Origin: Hyphomonadaceae bacterium UBA1933
GTDB taxonomy: Bacteria; Pseudomonadota; Alphaproteobacteria; Caulobacterales; Aquidulcibacteraceae
NCBI GenBank assembly: GCA_002337085.1
Contig: DDFH01000006.1
Span: 401,098 to 465,097 of the forward strand
Reading direction: 5' to 3'
DNA length: 64,000 nucleotides
The stretch's first letter is position 1, and each line of letters starts with the position of its first letter. Positions 8,327 to 17,088 of the stretch are shown one piece after another. Below the pieces are notes generated by a model, which worked only from the letters and a program-made list of their open reading frames with translations, was not told the DNA's origin and made no database searches. Both the position numbers and the translations under genes were made by a program.

Positions 8327-8986
8327 ATGTGTGGTCGTTTTGCATTGGCAAAGTTTTTGGAAAAACTTGCGGAGATATTTGCCGCTTCTTATGATGGTAA
8401 ATATGAAGCCAATTTCAACATTGCCCCAACCAATGACATTTTAATGGTGGCAATTGGCAAAGATGGCGGGCGAAGAATTATAAAAGCCAGATGGGGACTT
8501 GTTCCCGAATGGATGGATATAGAAAATAATAGTGTGCTTTTTAATGCGCGCTCTGAAACCTTACTTGAAAAACCATCATTTAAAAATGCGTTTTTAAAAC
8601 GACGTTGCATAATTCCTGCTGATGGTTTTTATGAATGGTCGCGTGAGGGCAAGACGCGAACACCATATTATGTTGAGCGCAATGATGAAACGCCTCTTGC
8701 CTTTGCCGGGCTTTGGGAAATGAAAAAACTTGGCGATGAAATTCTACTTTCGACAAGTATTATAACAACGGCGGCAAGCGAGAAGTTTTCCGAAATTCAT
8801 CACCGTTTTCCGGTGACGCTTGAACAAAAGGATTGGAATATTTGGCTTGATAAAGCGGCAAATATTTCGCAATTGCAATGCTTGTTCAAGACCCCTGATG
8901 ATGGCATATTGAATGTCAATAAAGTGTCATCAGAAGTAAATAAGATAAAAAATAATTATGCGGCATTGAAAAATCCCGTTTTATAG
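8327..8986 (+). CDS. SRAP domain protein (YedK/HMCES family)
   Basis: The SOS-response-associated peptidase family protects abasic sites in single-stranded DNA by forming a covalent link through Cys2. The start must be the ATG at 8327, giving MCGRF with the catalytic Cys exposed after Met removal; an upstream in-frame TTG at 8315 would bury it. Other family marks are present: APTNDI, RWGLVPEW, FNARSET, RRCIIPADGFYEW, LAFAGLWE, and HHRFPV with the active-site His. It has 219 residues, a normal length, and is followed after 8 bases by the MFS gene. Confidence 0.93.
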   Translation: MCGRFALAKFLEKLAEIFAASYDGKYEANFNIAPTNDILMVAIGKDGGRRIIKARWGLVPEWMDIENNSVLFNARSETLLEKPSFKNAFLKRRCIIPADGFYEWSREGKTRTPYYVERNDETPLAFAGLWEMKKLGDEILLSTSIITTAASEKFSEIHHRFPVTLEQKDWNIWLDKAANISQLQCLFKTPDDGILNVNKVSSEVNKIKNNYAALKNPVL

Positions 8987-8994
8987 GCAGGCGG

Positions 8995-10221
8995 ATGGAA
9001 AATAATAATGGGGCAACCACACCCGCACCAAAAATATGGCTATATTTAATAAGTATTGGCATTGCCTATATGGCAAGCCGTTATGATTTTCAGCTTTCGA
9101 CACTTACATTGCCGCAATATCAGGCTTCGTTAGGGCTTTCTGAAAGTTTTGCACAGAAAATCACCGCTTTTGTAAAGCTTGGTGCATTGCCTGCAATATT
9201 AATTGTATTTTTTGCCGACAAAATCGGACGTAAGCCTATCTTTATCTGGTCATTTATTGGTTTTTGTTTATCAGCAATATTGGTTGCCAGTGCGCAAAAT
9301 GCCTTGATGCTTTTGGCGGGATTGTTTTCAACCCGCCTTTTCACCATGGTAGGTGAGCTATTGGCGGTGGTATTATTAGCCGAGGCGGTTGGTGCTGACA
9401 GGCGCGGGTATTTTTTGGGGTTATTGGCGCTATTTGGAACCGCAGGTGATGCATTGGCGTTAATATTATATGGTATTTTTGGTGAAGTACATGAAATATG
9501 GCGAAGCCTTTATTTCCTTGGCGCAAGTCCAATATTCATGGTGATATGGTGGCATTTTTCATTGCGTGAATCGCAGGCGTTTATAAATGCAAAATCAACT
9601 CATGGTGCGGTGATTAACCCATTAAAAGAGATTAAGCCATATCTTAAAACGCTTGGTCTTATTTCAATATTTTTATTTCTTTTCTGGATACCGGTTTCCC
9701 CCGCCCTAAGCCTATTATCACAATATTTACAGACACATTTAGGGTGGAAACCGTCACAGATTACTGTGCTTTACATGATTGCAGGATTGCTTGGTATGCT
9801 TGGTAATGTTTTTGGCGGCAAATTATCCGACATATTTGGACGTAAGATTATAATATATGTATCAACTATAATGGTTGGGATTGGGCTTTCGATACTATAT
9901 TTAAGTGATAATCAATTCATAATTGGCATTTCATATTCAATTGGTCTTATTGGTTGGTTTGGCTTCTTAACTGCAACCCGTACCCTTATTACTGAAAGCG
10001 TTAATACAGAGGCACGGGCCACAGCAATTTCTGGAACTGATGTATTTTCAACCCTTGGGTCATTCATTGGCAATTATGCGGTGGGGCATATGGTTATGAT
10101 GAATATCAAAACCGATAGTGCAATGATTTATCTTATGCCCGCAATGTTTATTGGGCTTTTGTTATTGTTAAAGATTGATGAAACCAAGCCTAAAATAAAT
10201 TCCCCTAAAATAGGCTTCTAG
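8995..10221 (+). CDS. MFS transporter, sugar/metabolite:proton symporter type
   Basis: The 408-residue integral membrane protein has about 12 hydrophobic segments. The loop 2-3 motif DKIGRKPIFIWSF and its repeat in the second half, GGKLSDIFGRKIIIYV, are the typical MFS signature, placing it in the major facilitator superfamily. The substrate cannot be predicted. Its 3' end overlaps the convergent oxidase gene by 17 bp. Confidence 0.85.
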   Translation: MENNNGATTPAPKIWLYLISIGIAYMASRYDFQLSTLTLPQYQASLGLSESFAQKITAFVKLGALPAILIVFFADKIGRKPIFIWSFIGFCLSAILVASAQNALMLLAGLFSTRLFTMVGELLAVVLLAEAVGADRRGYFLGLLALFGTAGDALALILYGIFGEVHEIWRSLYFLGASPIFMVIWWHFSLRESQAFINAKSTHGAVINPLKEIKPYLKTLGLISIFLFLFWIPVSPALSLLSQYLQTHLGWKPSQITVLYMIAGLLGMLGNVFGGKLSDIFGRKIIIYVSTIMVGIGLSILYLSDNQFIIGISYSIGLIGWFGFLTATRTLITESVNTEARATAISGTDVFSTLGSFIGNYAVGHMVMMNIKTDSAMIYLMPAMFIGLLLLLKIDETKPKINSPKIGF

Positions 10222-11593
10222 GGTTAAGCATATTTTGCGGGTCAATAGCCGCCTTTAATGTCTTCATTAATTCAAGGTGTGGCTTGGGTTCGCGTACGCA
10301 AAACTCATCTTTTCTTGCCACGCCAATGCCGTGTTCAGCAGATATTGAACCGCCCAAAGACACCACAACATCATTAACCGCATGATTTATATCTTTAATA
10401 AAACTTTGGAATTCATCATCTGGCATGGTTTCGGGGCGGGCAACATCATAATGAATATTGCCATCACTAATATGGCCAAAGGCAACAATGCGTGCGCCAT
10501 TAACGATATTTTTTGCCGCCGCTTCGGCGCGTTCTAGGAACACAGGTATTTTTGAGATTGGCACTGAAACATCGTGTTTTGCGGCGCGGCCTTCGGGTTT
10601 TTGTGCCGCGCTCATACCTTCGCGTAGGTGCCAGAATGAATTTGCCTGCGCATCATTTTGGGCGATTGTGGCATCGCTAATCTTGCCATCTTCCAAAAGT
10701 TTTGAAAGGGCTTCTTCAACCTTTATTGGAAGGTCGGCAAATGCCCCCTCAAATTCAACTAATGCGGTGAAATTGTGTAATTCTGATAGTGGGTTGCGCG
10801 CACCAAGGTTTTTGATACCAAATTGCAATGCCTGCTTATTCATAATTTCAAAAGCGGTAATGGCGGCGGTTTGTTCTTCGAGTATATGTAAACACTCAAC
10901 CGCCATTTGTGCATTTTCAATGCCAAGCATGGCAACAACACTATATTTCGGGCGGGCAGAGATTTTCAGACTTGCGGCAGTTATTACCCCAAGCGTGCCT
11001 TCAGCACCAATAAAAAGCTGTTTTAAATCATAGCCCGTATTGTCTTTACGTAGCGCCGAAAGTTCTGAATAAATTTCACCATTTGGCAAAACCACTTCAA
11101 GCCCCAATATTAATTGCCGCATCATGCCAAATTTACGAACATGAACCCCGCCGGCATTGGTCGAAATTAATCCGCCAATTGTTGCCGATCCTTGTGACGC
11201 CAGCGTAAGAGGGAAGCGGCGATTATTTGCCGCCGCAGCATTTTGCAAATTTTCTAAAATCACGCCCGCTTCGGCAATGATGCAATCATCAAGCGGGTTA
11301 ATCTCACGGATTTTATTAAGGCGGTGCAATGATAATAGGATTTCACCCATTGGTATTTGCCCGCCAACGAGGCCGGTATTTCCACCTTGCGACACCAGTT
11401 TTAGGTGATTTTGTCCGCAAAATTTAACAATTTCCTGCACCTGTGCGGTTGAATTGGGCGCAAGCATAAACGGCGTATTACCAAAATATCTATCACGCCA
11501 CTCTTTAAGGTGCGGGGCAATTAAGTCACCGTCTGTGATTACGCCGTCATCACCAATAAGATTACGGAATTTTTCTAACAAGCCTATTTCCAT
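10205..11593 (-). CDS. FAD-linked oxidase, D-2-hydroxyglutarate/D-lactate dehydrogenase family
   Basis: The 462 residues carry an N-terminal PCMH FAD-binding domain (VSQGGNTGLVGGQIP, SQGSATIGGLISTNAGGVHVRKFG, IGAEGTLGVITAASLKI) and a C-terminal FAD-oxidase domain with FGHISDGNIHYDV and SAEHGIGVARKDEF, which carries metal- and substrate-binding His residues. These match the GlcD/D2HGDH group oxidising D-2-hydroxy acids. The start overlaps the end of the nitroreductase gene by 10 bp, so they form an operon. D-2-hydroxyglutarate is the likeliest substrate but this is inference. Confidence 0.88.
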   Translation of the reverse strand: MEIGLLEKFRNLIGDDGVITDGDLIAPHLKEWRDRYFGNTPFMLAPNSTAQVQEIVKFCGQNHLKLVSQGGNTGLVGGQIPMGEILLSLHRLNKIREINPLDDCIIAEAGVILENLQNAAAANNRRFPLTLASQGSATIGGLISTNAGGVHVRKFGMMRQLILGLEVVLPNGEIYSELSALRKDNTGYDLKQLFIGAEGTLGVITAASLKISARPKYSVVAMLGIENAQMAVECLHILEEQTAAITAFEIMNKQALQFGIKNLGARNPLSELHNFTALVEFEGAFADLPIKVEEALSKLLEDGKISDATIAQNDAQANSFWHLREGMSAAQKPEGRAAKHDVSVPISKIPVFLERAEAAAKNIVNGARIVAFGHISDGNIHYDVARPETMPDDEFQSFIKDINHAVNDVVVSLGGSISAEHGIGVARKDEFCVREPKPHLELMKTLKAAIDPQNMLNPRSLF

Positions 11594-12204
11594 TCGCTTA
11601 GCAATTCGGAAATATTTGGTCTTTCACGTTCGGTTGGTGCATTTTTTGGTTTACCAATGAAGAAAAAGCCGATGATTTTTTCATTTTCCGTCATATTAAA
11701 TAATGGCTTTATATCATCATCAAATGCCACCCATTCGGTAAGCCAGGTTGCGGCATAGCCAAAAGCATTCGCAGCCAAATTTATGGCAAAACCAAGCCCG
11801 CCCGCACTCATCAATTGTTCAAATTCTGGTGCTTTTGGGTGTGGAATTGGGCTAGAAATTAATAAAAGGATTGTGTGCGCGCGTTCGAAACGTGCCGATT
11901 CCATTTCATAATGGTTTTCATCCATTTCAGGGTGTTTGGCCCTGTAAATATCCGCCATTTTAACACCAAGTTTACGGCGCGCATCGCCACTAAACTTTAC
12001 AAACCTCCAAGGGTTAATTTTTCCATGATCCGGAACGCGGGTTGCAACTTTTAAAATATCCAATAATTCTTCATCTGAAGGGCCATTATTTGGATCAATA
12101 TCTTTCACCATAGTTGAGCGGCGGTTTAAAAGGGCGTCAACCAATGCTTTATTGGGTGCAGGCATCGGCAAAACAGAGTTTAATTCCGGAAGGGTGATTT
12201 TCAT
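11584..12204 (-). CDS. Nitroreductase family protein
   Basis: The 206-residue FMN-dependent nitroreductase-fold protein resembles the YdjA-like subgroup: RRSTMVKDID near the N-terminus, RVPDHGKINPWRF for FMN contact, and SAGGLGFAINLAANAFGYAATWLTEW. Such enzymes reduce nitro compounds or related electrophiles with NAD(P)H. ATG at 12204 follows AAGGAAAA. It is the first gene of a two-gene operon with the FAD-linked oxidase. Confidence 0.88.
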   Translation of the reverse strand: MKITLPELNSVLPMPAPNKALVDALLNRRSTMVKDIDPNNGPSDEELLDILKVATRVPDHGKINPWRFVKFSGDARRKLGVKMADIYRAKHPEMDENHYEMESARFERAHTILLLISSPIPHPKAPEFEQLMSAGGLGFAINLAANAFGYAATWLTEWVAFDDDIKPLFNMTENEKIIGFFFIGKPKNAPTERERPNISELLSEWK

Positions 12205-12282
12205 GACATTTTCCTTGAGATCAATGAAACCTTTATATTAGAAATTTGGAATTTTTCAAAGCGTAATTCAAGTATTAAACAA

Positions 12283-13173
12283 TTAATCTTCTAATGCCGC
12301 CAACGATTTCCTAAGATTGCCATTAGAAGCCTCAAGCGTCTTTGAAACTTGTTCAAAATCACCCATTCCTAGCGCGATTAAAATTGCCGCTTTAAGGTTG
12401 CCATGTGAATCCTTGATTGCATTTTGCGCAATTTTGTCATCACAATGGGTTAGGGATTTAATAATCCGTACTGCGCGGTGTCTAAGTTTTTGATTGGTGG
12501 CAATCATGCCAACCATAAGCCCTTTATAAACCCCGCCTAGGGCAATCATTAATGCAGTAGAGAAAATATTTAACGCAACTTTTTGCGATGTTCCTGCCTT
12601 CATACGGGTTGATCCCGCCACTGGTTCAGGGCCAGTATCAAGGAAAATTGAACAATGCGGTTCCAAAATTAATGGGGTTCCGTTGTTGTTTGCAAAACCG
12701 ATTGTAAGCGCGCCGCGCCGCTTTCCTTCTTCAACTGCACCTAATGTATAAGGTGTGCGTCCCGATGCGGCAACCGCAATAATTACGTCATCTTTGCCAA
12801 CATTATATTCCACCATTGCAAGGCGACCATCATCAAAATTGTCCTCGGCATTTTCAACGGCGCGCATTAAGGCTTCTTCACCGCCTGCCATTGCAAAAAC
12901 CAGTCTTTCCCACGGCCAGCCATATGTTGGAACAAGTTCAACCCCATCCTGTACAGCTACCCGACCAGATGTGCCAGCACCAACATAAATAATACGCCCT
13001 TGTGTGCCATCAAGACGTTCGCGGGCTTTTTCAACGGCATATGCGATTTGCTCTTTGGCATTTTGTACCGCAGAAACCGCAGTAAACTGCCCCTCTGCCA
13101 TTGCATTAACTGCATCAAGTGCCGACCATTTATCAATGTCTATAAAGCGGGAATCAGGGGTTTCTGTTGTCAT
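12283..13173 (-). CDS. murQ: N-acetylmuramic acid 6-phosphate etherase
   Basis: MurQ cleaves the lactyl ether of MurNAc-6-phosphate during peptidoglycan recycling. The 296 residues from ATG 13173 give the standard length and the SIS fold: GAGTSGRVAVQDGVELVPTYG, the catalytic region MAGGEEALMRAVENAEDN, AVAASGRTPYTLGA, and GPEPVAGSTRMKAGTSQK. A longer frame from 13221 adds a hydrophobic 16-residue extension without a clear ribosome site. The usual partner anmK is not adjacent. Confidence 0.94.
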   Translation of the reverse strand: MTTETPDSRFIDIDKWSALDAVNAMAEGQFTAVSAVQNAKEQIAYAVEKARERLDGTQGRIIYVGAGTSGRVAVQDGVELVPTYGWPWERLVFAMAGGEEALMRAVENAEDNFDDGRLAMVEYNVGKDDVIIAVAASGRTPYTLGAVEEGKRRGALTIGFANNNGTPLILEPHCSIFLDTGPEPVAGSTRMKAGTSQKVALNIFSTALMIALGGVYKGLMVGMIATNQKLRHRAVRIIKSLTHCDDKIAQNAIKDSHGNLKAAILIALGMGDFEQVSKTLEASNGNLRKSLAALED

Positions 13174-13272
13174 ATTTGAGATACCGATTTTGAATAAAAA
13201 GTGTAAAAAGACTTTAATCAATTAATTTGCCCTAAGCCAAGGCAAAATAGCATGGATGGTTTAAGTGCAATA

Positions 13273-13304
13273 AAAATGCTGCGCATTTTGTTGCGCAGCA
13301 TTTT
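13273..13304. terminator. Intrinsic terminator downstream of the DUF533 gene
   Basis: A 13-bp stem (AAAATGCTGCGCA with TGCGCAGCATTTT) closes a 6-base loop. It ends 15 bases past the DUF533 stop on the minus strand and is followed there by a T-rich stretch. Confidence 0.88.
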
Positions 13305-13318
13305 CTATTTAAAAGCAA

Positions 13319-13981
13319 TTAAACTTCCAATGCAGCCGCGTGAACATGGGCAATTAGTTCTGGGGCAAGATTTAATTTGTTTGCCAAATCTGCCAAATAT
13401 GCCTTTTCTGCTGCACCATCGGGATTTATGGCAACCAAAGAAGCTGCATAAAGCTCTAAAGCGATTTCCGGTGTGGTTGCTGCGGCTACTAATGCCTCGG
13501 TATCAATTGGCTTTTCAAGTTCATCTAAAAGGAATGCTTTTTCTTCATCGCTTAGGGCAGCTTTTTGAAGTTTGTTATAAAGGCGTGCGCGTTCAGAATC
13601 ATCAATTTTGCCATCGGCCTTCATGGCATTGATAATGGCTTTTAACGTTGCTTTGCCAATTGTCGCGCGTGCCGCACTATCGGTTGGAAGGAATTTGCCA
13701 GCATCACCATCGCCTTTATGTTTTTCCCATGCCTGATATGCGAGTGTGCCAAGAGCCGCAAGGCCGCCATAGGTTGCCATTTTGCGACCAAATTTACCCA
13801 TCACCCCGCTTAGAAGAACCGCACCCAATGCACCGGCTGCTGCGGCGCCCATCGCGGTATTTTTGCTATTATCATCGCTTTTTACCTTTTCAATCAAGGC
13901 GCCACCTTCGGCTTTGATTGCATCTAATCCTTTTGGTAATTCGCGCTGCAAAGCGGCAATAATTTTATCGGGGTCAAACAT
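13319..13981 (-). CDS. YebE-like DUF533 / TerB-fold protein
   Basis: The 220-residue protein matches DUF533 (YebE): a Gly/Ala-rich hydrophobic stretch (GAAAAGALGAVLLSGVMG, about residues 46-90), an LGTLAYQAWEKHK segment, then a C-terminal TerB-like helical domain (INAMKADGKIDDSERARLYNKL). YebE is an inner-membrane protein of unknown function tied to envelope stress in enterobacteria. The ribosome site GGAGGAA lies 4 bases before ATG 13981. Confidence 0.85.
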   Translation of the reverse strand: MFDPDKIIAALQRELPKGLDAIKAEGGALIEKVKSDDNSKNTAMGAAAAGALGAVLLSGVMGKFGRKMATYGGLAALGTLAYQAWEKHKGDGDAGKFLPTDSAARATIGKATLKAIINAMKADGKIDDSERARLYNKLQKAALSDEEKAFLLDELEKPIDTEALVAAATTPEIALELYAASLVAINPDGAAEKAYLADLANKLNLAPELIAHVHAAALEV

Positions 13982-14040
13982 CTATTCCTCCTTCAAAAAA
14001 GAATAATAGATATTTAATCCCTAACTTTGTGATTTCAATG

Positions 14041-14430
14041 TCAAAAGAAAATTTTGTATAAAAGCCGTCCTGGAGTAAGGGTAAAGACAAGGGCAATTAT
14101 TAACCCCCCTGCATAGAGGCCAAGCATAAAGGCACGGTGCAGCATTATGTTACCGCGCTTTATTGCCCAAATACCAAGCGGCAAACCAACAACAAGCCAT
14201 ACAGTAAGTGTGGTGGTAAGAATATAGGTTGATTGTCTTCGCTCGGGTAATATCATTGCGGTAAGTGCGACTATCGCCATTAAAAACACCCAAAGCCAGC
14301 CGCGATAAAAATGGAATTTTGTTCCTTTTTTACTAATTAATTGAGTAGCACCAACCAACACCGCGACGGCCGCCGTCGCGATATGAACTTTTAATATAAG
14401 TGGTGCATTTATTAATGGTTCAATATTCAT
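14041..14430 (-). CDS. DUF2306 family membrane protein
   Basis: The 129-residue protein has four predicted membrane helices and charged or His-containing loops between them (KVHIATAA, KFHFYRGWLWV, KRGNIMLHRAFMLGLYAGG). The His pattern fits DUF2306, a small predicted membrane family whose conserved histidines could bind heme or metal. Function is unknown. It stands alone on the minus strand. Confidence 0.7.
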   Translation of the reverse strand: MNIEPLINAPLILKVHIATAAVAVLVGATQLISKKGTKFHFYRGWLWVFLMAIVALTAMILPERRQSTYILTTTLTVWLVVGLPLGIWAIKRGNIMLHRAFMLGLYAGGLIIALVFTLTPGRLLYKIFF

Positions 14431-14580
14431 AACTATTTCGAAGACTAAGTGACCGATATTTATTCGCTGCGCAAGATGGCAATATTTTACGGAAATTAGA
14501 AAAAAATAGCTTTACAACCATCCAAGTTTTTAATTTATTAGTATTGTATTTAAATAATATATCCAGAAATTCAGTTATTA

Positions 14581-16035
14581 ATGACCCTTTTATTGCCTAA
14601 AAGTGCGCCTATTGTAGCATCTTTGCCTGCCGAAAAAAATGCTGCGCACAACAGCACTATGAGACTAAATGTCGCACAAATAAAAGCTGCTGAACGTTAC
14701 TTGATAAAACTTAACCCAAATTTTTCAGCACGATTTGGTGCAGGGCGTGTGGTGGCGGGATTGGTTTTGTTTGTCACATTTGTTGCGATTATCGGGGTTT
14801 TTGCGGGTTTTGGGCGACTGGTATCATATATTATGATTGCGCTTAACCTGCCATTATTAATCATACGCATTTTAACATTGTTTGATTTTAATCGTGCAAC
14901 AAAGGTTTTTAAACGTGACAAGTATAATGAACGTCTTGATGACCTACCAATCTATTCTTTGCTGATTGCGGTATATAACGAAAAAGACGTAATTGGAAAT
15001 TTGGTTGATGCGCTTTCGCAATTAATTTGGGCAGAAAATAAATTAGATATAATTTTTTTATGTGAAGAGGATGACGTCAAAACCTATGATGAAATCCAAA
15101 AACATAATTCTCGTTTAAAGTTTCGAACCATTATATTGCCAAAGGGCGAAATTAAAACCAAGCCACGGGCCTTACAGGCTGGGTTTGAATATGTGCGCGG
15201 TAAATATGTTGCGGTATATGATGCCGAAGATCGCCCCCACCCCGAACAATTACTTGAAGCATATGACGCATTTTTAAACGGTGATGAAAAGCTTGCGGTA
15301 GTGCAAGCGCCATTAGTGCCATGGAATTATCGTGAAAACTTTATTTCCGCATTATTTGCTGTTGACTATGCAACTTGGTACCGTGTGGTTATTCCATTTT
15401 ATGCAAGGTTTTTCAAAGTATTTCCACTTGGGGGGACGTCAAACCATTTTAAGGTCGAAATTTTAAAGTTGGTTGGCGGTTGGGATCCTGCCAATCTTAC
15501 TGAAGATGCTGATTTGGGTATGCGCTTTGCACTTTTTGGTTATATGGCAGGTAATATTTATTTGCCCACCGAGGAAGAAGCGCCACCGCGCCTAAGTGTC
15601 TGGTTGCGACAACGTACACGTTGGATACAGGGGCATTTGCAGACCCTTGATGTAGCGGGGCGTAATTTTAAAACAGGCATTAAAAAGCAAAGTCGGTTTG
15701 AATATTTATCAATTATTTTTGCCCTTGCTAGTGGTCCGTTTTATGGTGCGTTACGACTGCCAATGCTTTTATTGCTATTATTAAATCCTTATAATCAGGG
15801 TTTGATATGGGTTTTCCCCATGCTTGAAGCAATGATTGCAATTAAAGCTGTTATAAGGGATGGCAGATATATTCTATTGCTTCAAAATTTTTTATTGCCG
15901 TTTTATTGGTTGATACAAACTATTGCTTTGTATCGTGCAATTTTTCGGGTTTTTACAAAACCATTAATTTGGGAAAAGACAATGCACGGAAAAAGCGCGC
16001 GATTACAGCGATTGCCGTTTAAATGCTTTCGTTGA
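14581..16035 (+). CDS. Family 2 glycosyltransferase, membrane-bound (cellulose-synthase-like)
   Basis: The 484-residue protein has two N-terminal membrane helices (about 55-105), a cytosolic GT-A domain and C-terminal helices. The processive-type motifs are in order: YSLLIAVYNEKD, KPRALQAGFEY, DAEDRP (metal-binding DxD), TEDADLGMR (catalytic base region) and QRTRWIQG (QxxRW). Such enzymes polymerise or transfer sugars across the inner membrane for exopolysaccharide or envelope glycans. The product is unknown. The next genes are a small membrane protein, a response regulator and a phosphohexomutase, consistent with an envelope polysaccharide role. Confidence 0.87.
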   Translation: MTLLLPKSAPIVASLPAEKNAAHNSTMRLNVAQIKAAERYLIKLNPNFSARFGAGRVVAGLVLFVTFVAIIGVFAGFGRLVSYIMIALNLPLLIIRILTLFDFNRATKVFKRDKYNERLDDLPIYSLLIAVYNEKDVIGNLVDALSQLIWAENKLDIIFLCEEDDVKTYDEIQKHNSRLKFRTIILPKGEIKTKPRALQAGFEYVRGKYVAVYDAEDRPHPEQLLEAYDAFLNGDEKLAVVQAPLVPWNYRENFISALFAVDYATWYRVVIPFYARFFKVFPLGGTSNHFKVEILKLVGGWDPANLTEDADLGMRFALFGYMAGNIYLPTEEEAPPRLSVWLRQRTRWIQGHLQTLDVAGRNFKTGIKKQSRFEYLSIIFALASGPFYGALRLPMLLLLLLNPYNQGLIWVFPMLEAMIAIKAVIRDGRYILLLQNFLLPFYWLIQTIALYRAIFRVFTKPLIWEKTMHGKSARLQRLPFKCFR

Positions 16036-16078
16036 AACCTATATAAATTAAACTTTATTGAATTTATGTGGGCTTGGA

Positions 16079-16282
16079 ATGGATTTAAAACTAACCGCAA
16101 TTATTATGGTGATTGTTATTTTGCTTTATGGAATTAGCTTGTGGCAATCAAAAAGACCAGTAATTTTGGGCAAGATTCGCTATATGCCATGGCCGCAAAT
16201 ATCATTCTTATCATTGCTAGCAGCACTGTTTTTATTGGTTCATTTTCTAACATTATTAAAACAATATCTTGGGGGCAATTAA
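16079..16282 (+). CDS. Small two-helix membrane protein
   Basis: The 67 residues start MDLKLTAIIMVIVILL and contain two hydrophobic segments separated by a basic, proline-containing loop (RPVILGKIRYMPWPQ). It begins 43 bases after the glycosyltransferase and is probably cotranscribed. The ATG at 16079 was preferred over one 21 bases upstream because it opens directly on the first helix. I recall similar short proteins in alphaproteobacteria but no function. Confidence 0.6.
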   Translation: MDLKLTAIIMVIVILLYGISLWQSKRPVILGKIRYMPWPQISFLSLLAALFLLVHFLTLLKQYLGGN

Positions 16283-16481
16283 TGGGGTGCGTGAATAATT
16301 AATTAGTAAGTTTAGATTATAAATAATACACTTGTTTAAACATTGACTTATTGAAACTCTGAAACACTTATAATAAAGCTTGTTTTAGCTGATTTAGTTT
16401 GCCAATAAGTATTTTAATAATAAGTAATTTATTTGTACCAATATAGTTTTTAACAATATTTTTGATTGTAGTTTTTGATAT

Positions 16482-16970
16482 ATGTCTTTGCCAATAAATA
16501 TATTGCTGGTTGATGATAATCAACATATGCGTAAACTCTTACGAGAAATGCTTAAGGCAATTGGAATTGATTCAGTGCGTGAGGCATCGGATCCCGTTGA
16601 GGCATTAGAAAGTATGACTACAACCCACTATGATCTTCTCATCGTGGATTTATCTATGCCGATGATTGATGGTATTGAATTTATCAAAATGATACGCACC
16701 GGTGCCGATAGTCAAAACCCATTCTTGCCGATTCTCATGGTTACTGGGCATTCGGAACGATCCAAAGTAATTGGTGCGCGTGATGCCGGCGTTAACGAAT
16801 TTATGGTGAAACCTGTTACCGCGAAAAATCTTTTGCTTCGCATCCAGTCAATTATTGACAATCCGCGCCCATTCATTCGCACATCATCATATTTTGGCCC
16901 TGATAGACGTCGTATCCAAAAGGCAAATTACGAAGGTCCTTGGCGTAGAAAAGATGATACAGTGGCGTAA
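16482..16970 (+). CDS. Single-domain response regulator with FGPDRRR tail
   Basis: The 162 residues form a CheY-like receiver (acidic D11/D12, phosphoacceptor D56 in LLIVDLSMP, Thr in MVTGH, Lys in MVKPVT) plus a 35-residue C-terminal tail with YFGPDRRR and GPWRRKDD. Receivers with this tail are widespread in alphaproteobacteria. There is no output domain, so it should act by protein contact. The partner kinase is not adjacent. The ribosome site before ATG 16482 is weak and 199 AT-rich bases precede the gene. Confidence 0.88.
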   Translation: MSLPINILLVDDNQHMRKLLREMLKAIGIDSVREASDPVEALESMTTTHYDLLIVDLSMPMIDGIEFIKMIRTGADSQNPFLPILMVTGHSERSKVIGARDAGVNEFMVKPVTAKNLLLRIQSIIDNPRPFIRTSSYFGPDRRRIQKANYEGPWRRKDDTVA

Positions 16971-17088
16971 ACTGCCTAATATCATCCCAAATATCATCTT
17001 GTAACATCATTTTGCTTGTATAGTCATAATCATCGTTATATTTGTTGGTTATTATCGCTTATTGCAATTTTAAAAAATAGGGAAAAGT

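Noticed and set aside
10458..11033. 191-codon plus-strand frame inside the FAD-oxidase gene
   Set aside because: It is antisense to a protein with clear family motifs; composition is that of a mirrored frame.
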